Below, piece after piece: positions 56,512 to 64,000 of a stretch of DNA of 64,000 bases. The notes beneath the pieces were generated by a model. That model had not been told where the DNA came from. It did not search any database and saw nothing but the letters and a program-made list of their open reading frames with translations. Position 1 is the stretch's first letter. Every line of letters starts with the position of its first letter. The translations under genes and the position numbers were made by a program. Source of the stretch: Petrosia ficiformis (Eukaryota; Porifera; Demospongiae; Haplosclerida; Petrosiidae); assembly GCA_947044365.1 (NCBI GenBank), contig OX345637.1, forward strand, positions 2,089,001 to 2,153,000. Reading direction: 5' to 3'.

Positions 56512-57590
56512 GTGTTTCTACGAACTTTTCCATTACATGTACTTATAAAACTGTAGTTTTCTATGAAGTATTTTATCCACTATATACATATATAATTTAT
56601 GATACCTTTTTTTTACAGGACGTTTTTATGCTATAATAGTTATTACTGTATTCTTAGTTTTTTAAATATAAATTATATACCTTTTTTAATTATATTAAAT
56701 TACGACAAGTATAATTATGCATAAACAACATACAATTTATTATTATACATAGTTAATTGTAGTACAAGTTTTAACATAATTATATATATATAGTAGGTAC
56801 ATGTATAATTATATAAGTTATAAGTTTAAAAGGTGTCACATTTATTAATGCCAATTTCAGTGGCTAAGATCTATATAGAACCACATGCACAGTTGATCAC
56901 AAATGAACACTTTTAGGGGTGAGGGAGCGTCTCCAAGGGTTGGTGCCCCCATTATATTTTGGTGAGGCCACTAGTTTGGTACACGTATTATTGCTATTGG
57001 TGCCTTCTCCATTTACAAACATCCTATGTGCAATGAAAGTATATATTTGGTATATGTTTACTGTCAGGGTCAGTGCAAATGGTGTAGGTTTTGGAAATTT
57101 GTTGCTGTATTAGGTGACTGACACAAGATGTTATGCCAATGCTGATAATATATATACTAATACAGAACTGACGATGTACACTTATTCTGCTTAGAGACAT
57201 AAAATGCCACATCCTAGTATGTGCTAATAATATATATACAGTGGAACCTTCCTGTTCGCTTCCAAAGACAAGGACACTTAAAAATGTCCCAAACAATATA
57301 AATTCCACTGTAGCTGTGGGTTGGAACACATATGTTAATAATATTAGTTTGACAATAGACTGGTAATTAATATGATTTTCTAATCCTCTACCATTGTACA
57401 AATACTTACATAATATTATAATGTTATTAATAGTTAGCCATTTCTCTGCTGATAGTATCACTGGCCATTGCAAGATGGATTATAATTATAATTGCTAATT
57501 GATTGTGAAATAAACCCTTATTATTAAATTGTCTCAGTGTAATCCCTGTCTATATTTCTCAGGAATAGATTCCAATAAACCTGTATGCGT
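56512..57590 (+). other. 3' flank of the spectrin gene, probable 3' UTR
   Basis: AT-rich, no further coding frame. AATAAA hexamers stand at 57509 and 57574; the nearer part of the flank has none that is obvious, so the polyadenylation site is uncertain. A repeat word (gtggaaccttcctgttcgct) is at 57240. Confidence 0.45.
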
Positions 57591-57659
57591 AATAGAAATA
57601 ACACACATAATTATGATTATCACACTATTATCATAACAGATAAATATATAACTCTTATT

Positions 57660-57872
57660 AGTGTTTTTGATAAACTCATATGGCACACCATTGGCCCAAA
57701 TAGCTTCTTATTTGGGACTGCACAGATCTCTCTTTGGGCCAGATGGCACAGTTAATTATCACAAACAGCACTAACTCTTTGTTAATTGGCTCAAGATGTA
57801 TTCCCAATGGCACACACACTAACCATTGTTGAACCAATTTGGCCCATGCTTCAAAACTAATCAAAACCTCAG
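57660..57872. repeat. Inverted-repeat element, family M3
   Basis: Reverse-orientation copy (gtgtttttgataaactcata ... cccatgcttcaaaact). Confidence 0.7.
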
Positions 57873-58084
57873 TTACTAGTATACCACAAGGGTTTTTTCA
57901 ATAACAGTTATGATTCTTCTCGTTTTATTTTACATGTACAATTATTAATATTCGAAAAGGGGATCAATTTGAGAAAAAATTAAATTCTCACTTTTAGTAT
58001 TTGGCCATTTAGTATAGCAATTCTGAATCAATGAAATTTGGTATCCTTTATTAATCTCTTCATATATCAAATTTAGCTTTAATA

Positions 58085-58840
58085 TAATTTTTATATATAA
58101 TATGTTTGTGTCACACATGCTTTGTATACGTAGACATGTTATTCCGGGAGCTCAGTAAATTAATGGGCACGGTGCATAATAGAATGCATGCTCAAGAGAC
58201 CAGCAGTGCTTGTAGCTTACACAGAAACTGGAACTAATAGTTTTTATGGCCCGTAGGGCCATCCCTATGATTGCTTTCCCACGGGTTCGAACTATAAATA
58301 TATATTCTTGTGTCGTGTCACCTACGCGAGTATGCGTTGTATACGTAGTTAAGGAAGTTACATCATTCCCGGGGGCTCGGTCAATTAATGGGCGTGGCGC
58401 GTAATAGTACGCGCGCTCGAACTCAGCAGGAAGGAAGAAAGCTGCTAGAAACTGGAACTACTAGCTGACTATTCTACCTGCAATATATTTCTAAAGTTCT
58501 ACAAGATTCTTTAGAGGGTAAAGAGAGTAGATAATCAAAATAATAACTATAATAGGCTGTTGTGTTTCAGGCATGATAAAGTCAGCCATGATTACTGAAT
58601 GCTGGACACCATAAAGCAATCATAGGGATACTTTTTTTCTCTATATACATTTGTTCTATCTGAAATATTATTCCTAAAGTTCTATAAGATCCTTCAAGAA
58701 GTAAGAAGAGTAGATAATCAAAATAATAACTATAATAGGCTGTTGTGCTTCAGGCATGAGAAAGTTAGCCGTTATAACTGAATGTTGGACACCACAAAGC
58801 AATCATAGAGATATTTTTTTCTCCATATACCTTGTTCCTC
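58085..58840. mobile_element. Family M1 element split by insertion of another M1 element
   Basis: The outer copy reads from about 58085 to actggaactaatag at 58246 and resumes at about 58650 with ctgaaatattattcctaaag, ending with gcaatcatagagat. Between them lies an inner copy. Both are in the reverse orientation relative to the intronic copies. Confidence 0.7.
58247..58649. mobile_element. Inner family M1 element
   Basis: Complete reverse copy from tatggcccgtagggccatcc to gcaatcatagggatac. The CpG-rich core (gggcgtggcgcgtaatagta) is well kept, so it is younger than its host copy. Confidence 0.75.
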
Positions 58841-58911
58841 TATTTTTTAAAAGAAAGTTGCAACATTAATTATCACCGAGCATAGAAAAGTACTGGTAAT
58901 TCACAAATATA

Positions 58912-58968
58912 CTATACTATACCTTTCTCAATCAACCACTCCCTGTTAAAAAGTCTTGCATAAGAACG
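58912..58968 (-). CDS. Cysteine synthase-like, last exon
   Basis: 18 codons RSYARLFNREWLIEKGIV and TAG. Acceptor ttttatag. The SRLFNxEWL ending is diagnostic for CysK-type enzymes. Confidence 0.9.
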   Translation of the reverse strand, partial: RSYARLFNREWLIEKGIV

Positions 58969-61005
58969 CTATAAAATAAATGATACATAATCATACATAA
59001 AAGTACACATGAATCTTCACTTATACAACACAAATGGCATCATGAAATGTTTAAGCATTTGGACACAAACATCAATTTAGCACTTTTCAATAAGCTCAAG
59101 CCTCAGAGTTAAAATCAACAGTACTACACCTTACTATGCTATCACTTAGTGATGTATTGCAATTCCTATTACTATGTAGCATTAGATTGGTGTTTGCCAT
59201 TCAATACCCACCAAATCCCGTCAAGCAAACCTTTGTTAGTTAGTGCAGAGACTTGTAGTAGCCTCGTACCTAGGCTCTTTCAAATGGCGGAGAAAAAGAT
59301 CTGTTTGCACATGTGTTTAATTTCCCAGATTTCTGAGGTGAACACGAAACTATCGTAATCTTAATGTTTGAAAATAGGATATGGCTTGGATATCATGATC
59401 TCGTTCCAAACCAGGAGCAGATCTTGTCTGTGCTATTGTGTACTACAAACTGACACAACTTCTGGTCCCTCCAAGTGTTATTTTGCACATTAATTAGTGC
59501 ATGCACAAACAGTTGATCCAGGCTCTTTTCTCCAACATCTAAAAAGCTTGGGTACGAGGCTAAGACTTGAGACTGAAGAGGATTTGTCATCTCTATAAAG
59601 TCTAGCAGATAATGCTGGCACCATCTGTCATAAAATGCTTCACAAATTAAATGTACGCTATTGTATACTGTATTCTCCAGTATGTTGTGCAGGAAATAGT
59701 GTACACATTGCCCAGTTGTATAAACATCAATTTAACCCTTAGAGCACTGATGTCACATATGTGACATTTCACCCCTACGTGGTTCGCCGTGTGTTCCTAG
59801 CTACACGGAGCTCCCTTGCTGTGAAACCTGAAATCGTGGGTGTAGCTGGTGCCAACATGCAGTGGGGTCATTTTGTTAGCCCCAGTTCCAGTCAAAAGAG
59901 GGAGAGCACAGCATTTGATTTGATCCTACGAAACACTTGGGGACTTTCGAGTCCCGGTAAGCAAGTTGGTGGAAGTAGTACTTCATGTCGGAAAAGGAGC
60001 CAAGTTTGGGGTAGAGAAAGTGAATGGTGGCCAAAATATATGCAATAGAGTCGCCAGTGTTAGAAATGGGAAGAATTTTGAAAAACAGGCTCAGTGCTCT
60101 AACATTACGACATTAAACTGTACACTACATAAAGTCATCACATCTTAATTTTGAGGTCATCGTGAATGTGAACAGAATTTAATTAACCATGCAAATGTGT
60201 ACAAGAGTGACTATAAGTGTGATTAACCTGTCCACTATCACAAAGACATGTTACAACAGTGTGACCAGGTCCCAAGTCTGTAGCAACCTAGAATATGACA
60301 AGATAATGATAAGGGGAGAGCACATGTGTATAAGTACATGGTAGGTGCAGTTTTCAGGGAGTAGGATCTTTTATAATCCAGTAAGAATGGGCCATTATTT
60401 AACTTCAAAGTTTTGTAAGTGAGTTATTATTACATGTATTTACTGATGCATTGGTAAACAGGACTCTATAAGCATTTTCAGATACCGATAGAGAGGGGAG
60501 GGTTGGGATCCTACCAAAGATGTCTTAACCCTCAGTTCTGGTTCCCAAGGCCAGACTATCCCTGTCAGGAGTCCAATAACACCAAAGCATCAAAGCATAT
60601 GTGAATATGTTAAAAGTTAAGATTGTTTAAATACTATTTATAACACTGCTTTATGTTAAGTAGCTAATTGCTGAATCAATACCACATTTTACTATAATCA
60701 AAAAAGCATATAGACTTTGTAAGCCTGCATGCTAAAATAATAATCTCAGGCCATAAAGATGAGTTGGATAAAAACATAAAAATATGAAACAAAAGCACTA
60801 GAGCTGAAGAGAGACCTACACTGATATATGCCTGTTTTATTTGTTAAGTTTAATATTTGGCCAATGGAATTCTTTGTTGTTGAAATCTGAGGAAGGCGAT
60901 ACTCGGGTCAGCAGACTCTTAGAGCAGATCCATCGTCCAGCATCGGAGGCATTATTTTGATTCATTTACGAGTTTGGGCATTCCACCCAACACGTAAATA
61001 CATAC

Positions 61006-61056
<51 letters not shown>

Positions 61057-62960
61057 AACATTACCTTCACAGCTGCTGCCACATTCAGGCCTGATGATGC
61101 ACCTACAAAGAATCCTTCCTCATGCAATAAATAAAATGTCTGAAATAGAGTGTATATAAAACATGAATAATTATTGAATACATGTAGAATAATGGTATAA
61201 AAATTGTAGCCATCCGTACAAAATGGTACATACCGTATAGCAGGTATGTTTCACAGGGAATTTACTTTTAGTTAATTAAACTATAACTAAAAGTTTGAGA
61301 ACCAATCAAATTATAACTATAACTAAACGTTGTTGTTACTGAAACAACACTACTTTAATATAAATCAAGTTGACAAAACTATCTATAATGCATAATGATA
61401 CGTCCTCTGAGTTTCCATGCTGCAGGTACAAATTGGTGAATATTTAAAGTCAGTGGCTCATTCTATAATTCATCATACCATACCATTCTAACAACATCTG
61501 TATCAGGAACAAGTATAGCATAGTCTACAGGAGCACCTTGAAGATTTTGTGTGACTCTACCTTGACCTATACCTAAACAAGACATATGGAGAAAAAAATA
61601 TCCCTATGATTGCTTTGTAATGGCCAATAATCACTGCTGATGTGAAGTGGATAAATATAATTATAAAGTTTCAAACCCATGAAACACAATCATAGGGATG
61701 CCCCTGCATCATACAGGACATTGGCTGATAAGTAAGCCAACGTCTAATACATTACAACGTATATACAAGAGTGAAAATAGGAAAATATTTGACAATTGGC
61801 TCAGTATTTCCATACACTCCTTTACAGAGAACAGGGATGACTGTTTGGGGATTACCTTCTGTAATTGAAGTCCCTTCGCTTCTCTCCAGCTTTCCTTTAG
61901 AGAACCAATTATATAATACACTACCCTATAGAATGAGGAACTTCAAATACAGGTATACATAAGTGAAGGTGGTAACCTTCAAATGTTTGAGCATATTTGA
62001 CTCTCCCCCTTCGGGAGGGTTACAGTAAATGCTCTACCTCAATAACTGGACTCTCCTGGACTTCCATGCTTAGCACACTCCTCCAAAGTGGCAAAAACGA
62101 GCACTCACTAATATATTCTCCACTATACTAGAAGCTATCAAAAAGGGCAAGAAAGCTACTAGGTGTGGCTTCTTTCAATCTTCCAGACTCTTCCTGCATC
62201 TAACAAAGCAGGATTTTTACATCACTGAGTGTCTTAACGACTCCTCTTTCCAACAAAGCAAGTTACAAATTTTGAACTTGTATACATGTACTTCGAAAGT
62301 TATAAAGCTGACAAAAGTTTCATGAAAAACCCCGTCCATAATTATAGCATAAATTAACTTGTACATGTATATAAATCTGCAGCAGGGGAGGGAGGGTCAT
62401 GCAACCTTCAGTTGCTCTATATTTACTGACAGTTAATTTTCACATACAATGTGTGATGTTGCTAAATGAGTATACGTTTGATTAATATCAGACTGTTCTT
62501 TCTTTGTTACAAACATTTCTAGGGACTTTATAGTTCCATTTTAAGGCATTAGCTGGAAATCATCCAAGAATGAAGTTTGTTACAGTGCAGAACAAAAGTG
62601 GGCATTTAATGAGTTTGGGCTAACCTGCCATTTGTTATGTTCCCAGGAAGTAAACTCTTTATAACTACTGGATGTACTGTATATCAACGAAGGCAGCTTA
62701 CCCCACTTTGAAGGTTTGCTAAAATACATGAGTAAATCTTCGAATGTTCGCTGTAATATGCACGTTTTTGAATGCTTTCCTAAATTAGTTTCTATGCTAT
62801 TCTATAGGCTTAAATCATGTTTTGTATGTAAGCCTACTCAACCCATCCTATGAAAATGGCAAAGTGAGCATTTCGTAATACATTTTCATTTATCTTACTT
62901 GTGGATCTGCTAGCACTACTTTGATATTCTCATTCTTTGATTTTAGAAACATACCAACAC
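58912..62960 (-). CDS. Cysteine synthase-like PLP enzyme, C-terminal six exons
   Basis: Minus-strand gene, convergent with the spectrin gene. The joined exons read VGMFLKSKNENIKVVLADPQ, then SVLYNWFSKGKLER, TSITEGIGQGRVTQNLQG, VRMTFYLLHEEGFFVGASSG, DLGPGHTVVTCLCDSGQ and ARLFNREWLIEKGIV. This is the C-terminal half of the CysK fold: the GIGQGR loop after the substrate-binding region, the G-x-SSG motif near the PLP pyridine ring, and the GPGHT-V-T-LCD strand. It matches O-acetylserine sulfhydrylase (O-acetylserine + sulfide to cysteine + acetate) better than cystathionine beta-synthase, which has a different tail and a CBS domain pair. All five introns obey GT-AG and the phases agree. The N-terminal half, with the PLP-binding lysine, is beyond 64000. 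Substrate cannot be proved from sequence. Confidence 0.88.
59261..59565. repeat. Foldback element in cysteine synthase intron
   Basis: tagcctcgtacctaggctct at the left recurs inverted at the right as gcttgggtacgaggcta, with similar sequence further in (gcggagaaaaagatctg versus aggctcttttctccaac). An open minus frame through it has no recognisable domain. Confidence 0.6.
59950..60075. repeat. Dispersed repeat, family M7
   Basis: agtgaatggtggccaaaata and neighbouring text match 13600-13900 and 35320-35425. Confidence 0.5.
60100..60175. repeat. Family M4 element, end fragment
   Basis: cattaaactgtacactacat, then gaggtcatcgtgaatgtgaa matches one end of the M4 copies. Confidence 0.55.
60228..60287 (-). 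CDS. Cysteine synthase-like exon (GPGHT strand)
   Basis: 20 codons VATDLGPGHTVVTCLCDSGQ, phase 0 both ends, donor gttaat. Confidence 0.93.
61009..61054. repeat. (CA)n microsatellite
   Basis: About 22 uninterrupted ca dinucleotides, close to a cysteine synthase donor site. Confidence 0.97.
61065..61139 (-). CDS. Cysteine synthase-like exon (SSG motif)
   Basis: 25 codons TFYLLHEEGFFVGASSGLNV then AAAVK. GxSSG binds the PLP ring nitrogen side in the family. Confidence 0.94.
61484..61572 (-). CDS. Cysteine synthase-like exon (GIGQGR loop)
   Basis: IGQGRVTQNLQGAPVDYAIL then VPDTDVVRM; begins with two bases of a split Gly codon. Confidence 0.94.
61586..61707. mobile_element. Miniature derivative of family M1
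   Basis: Only about 120 bp but keeps both ends, tatccctatgattgctttgt and cacaatcatagggatgcccc. Internal deletion product. Confidence 0.65.
61856..61925 (-). CDS. Cysteine synthase-like exon (TSITEG)
   Basis: 23 codons GSVLYNWFSKGKLERSEGTS then ITE, plus the first base of the next Gly codon. Follows ADPQ of the upstream exon exactly as in CysK. Confidence 0.93.
62899..62960 (-). CDS. Cysteine synthase-like, first exon in window
   Basis: VGMFLKSKNENIKVVLADPQ, the family's GVxxFLKxxNPxxKVVxADP strand. Begins with two bases of a split Gly codon; earlier exons lie outside the window. Confidence 0.9.
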
Positions 62961-64000
62961 CTACAGAATAGACAAATTATAATTTTTAAACAGATAATCA
63001 TGGTTTTTATACAGGAATGTTATCTGGGGGAGTGGTGGGGGACATTAAACAGAAGATTGTGCGAAGGTAAATTATCATAGGGGATGTGGATGAATTGTTT
63101 TAAGTTTTAAATCTACACTCTCTGAGGTTGCTTCTGGTGGCGGCTTCTGGGACCTACAGCTGATGATATTAGTTTCAGAGGTGTAAATATTTATCACATT
63201 CAATACCACAATGGTTTAACAGCCGCCTTATAGTATTAAACTTTGGAAACTCAGGGCGTTTGGAAAATCCCAGAGTGACCCCCCCCCCCCCTTTCTCTAA
63301 GAAACCCTGGTAATAATATTATAAAATTAATGTAATTTCACTGAGTAAATGTATGTGACCAGCTCTGTAAAAATTTATCTTTTTGTCTTTTAATTTAATG
63401 ACCTCTCTTTAAATGTCTGCTGCTATTGTTTTGCCAACAAAATTTAATATTTATTGTACTTCATGCATAACTATGTTGTTGATTGCCTTGTGAACGGAAT
63501 AACATATATTTTCCTAGACCCTGTCACATACATGTATATTACATCATCATTAACACTCACATTGGCACACATTAAAGCATACATACATATACATACACAG
63601 AGTCTGAACTATTTAATGGGCAGGGCTATTTTCAATGAATATGAGAACTTGTTTCTAAGCACTAGTGTAGCTAGATGCTTTACATTAATACAGCATTATA
63701 AACAGGCCAGGGGCCAAGTACATTTGTTAGGACGTACTTACAAACACTACAAAAATGTAAGTACAAGTACAAGTTCTACTAGTAAAAAGTACTTAAGTAC
63801 ATATAAAAAAACATTTGAAAGTATTTAGGTACAAGTACAGGTACAATTGCTTCTAGGTGAGAAGTACTGAAGTCAAAGCATTAGCACTTTGGTATTTAGG
63901 TGGTGATAGGGTGAAAATTATTCCAGCTTCTCAACTAAGGACTTTGCATTAATGAGGATCAAACTTATATAAGTACAAGTACAAGTACTCATATACACGT
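62961..64000. other. Upstream part of cysteine synthase intron or flank
   Basis: I find no further exon. A ctctgaggttgcttctgg repeat word shared with 4528 is at 63119, a 13-nt poly-C at 63280, and repeated gtacaagtac words from 63720 to the edge suggest the start of another dispersed element. Confidence 0.5.

Noticed and set aside
549..56511. Alpha-spectrin as the identity of the large gene
   Set aside because: It has a C-terminal PH domain and a beta-type partial repeat and no EF hands, so beta-heavy spectrin fits better despite the alpha-like SH3.
57024..57473. 149-residue open frame on the minus strand
   Set aside because: Composition is random-like, it covers dispersed repeat words and has no recognisable motif or exon link.
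59393..59590. Minus-strand open frame near 59393-59650 as the last cysteine synthase exon
   Set aside because: It lies in a foldback element; the true last exon with ARLFNREWL is at 58912-58968 in the right phase.
59761..60048. 95-residue open frame on the plus strand
   Set aside because: Overlaps the M7 dispersed repeat and lies in an intron of the minus-strand gene; no recognisable domain.
61995..62100. Hairpin ctcccccttcgggaggg and nearby open text as a small RNA or exon
   Set aside because: The stem is only six to seven pairs and no CysK sequence is encoded; the missing exon was found at 61856-61925.

Overview
The window looks like AT-rich, intron-dense animal DNA. A demosponge close to Amphimedon is my inference, from the many small introns, the abundant ACATGT-type simple repeats, the crowd of short inverted-repeat elements and the presence of a cysteine synthase gene. 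I see no bacterial or viral gene.

Positions 549-56511 on the plus strand hold most of one very large gene, a beta-heavy spectrin (SPTBN5/karst family). I can place 73 coding exons whose splice phases join without conflict. After the first partial codon they sum to 10,560 nt, or 3,519 residues plus a stop. The 5' end, which should hold the paired actin-binding CH domains, lies upstream of the window. The readable protein starts in spectrin repeat 1. It continues through 28 complete repeats, with an SH3 domain inserted in repeat 4, and reaches the beta-type partial repeat (29) that pairs with alpha-spectrin. It ends with a long charged helix, a proline-rich linker, a PH domain and a lysine/arginine-rich tail. 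SH3 plus C-terminal PH in one spectrin is the diagnostic combination for the beta-heavy class. Such a protein would cross-link actin under the (apical) plasma membrane with alpha-spectrin, with PH binding phosphoinositide lipid.

The introns are small (mostly 0.2-1 kb) and are packed with non-autonomous inverted-repeat elements. At least eight families recur and are labelled M1-M4, M7-M9 and F5 here. The introns also hold microsatellites and several minisatellites: a 53-bp array of about 2.2 kb, a 27-bp array, a 54-bp array, and a 91-bp array that copies an exon/intron junction. A decayed LINE fragment and a tRNA-like (SINE) unit are also present.

From 56512 to about 58911 lie the 3' flank of the spectrin gene and nested M1 elements. 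On the minus strand, from 62960 down to 58912, are the last six exons of a second, convergent gene: a PLP-dependent cysteine synthase (O-acetylserine sulfhydrylase type). Its N-terminal exons lie beyond 64000. The two genes are tail to tail and I see no functional link between them. The remainder, 62961-64000, shows only dispersed repeat sequence.
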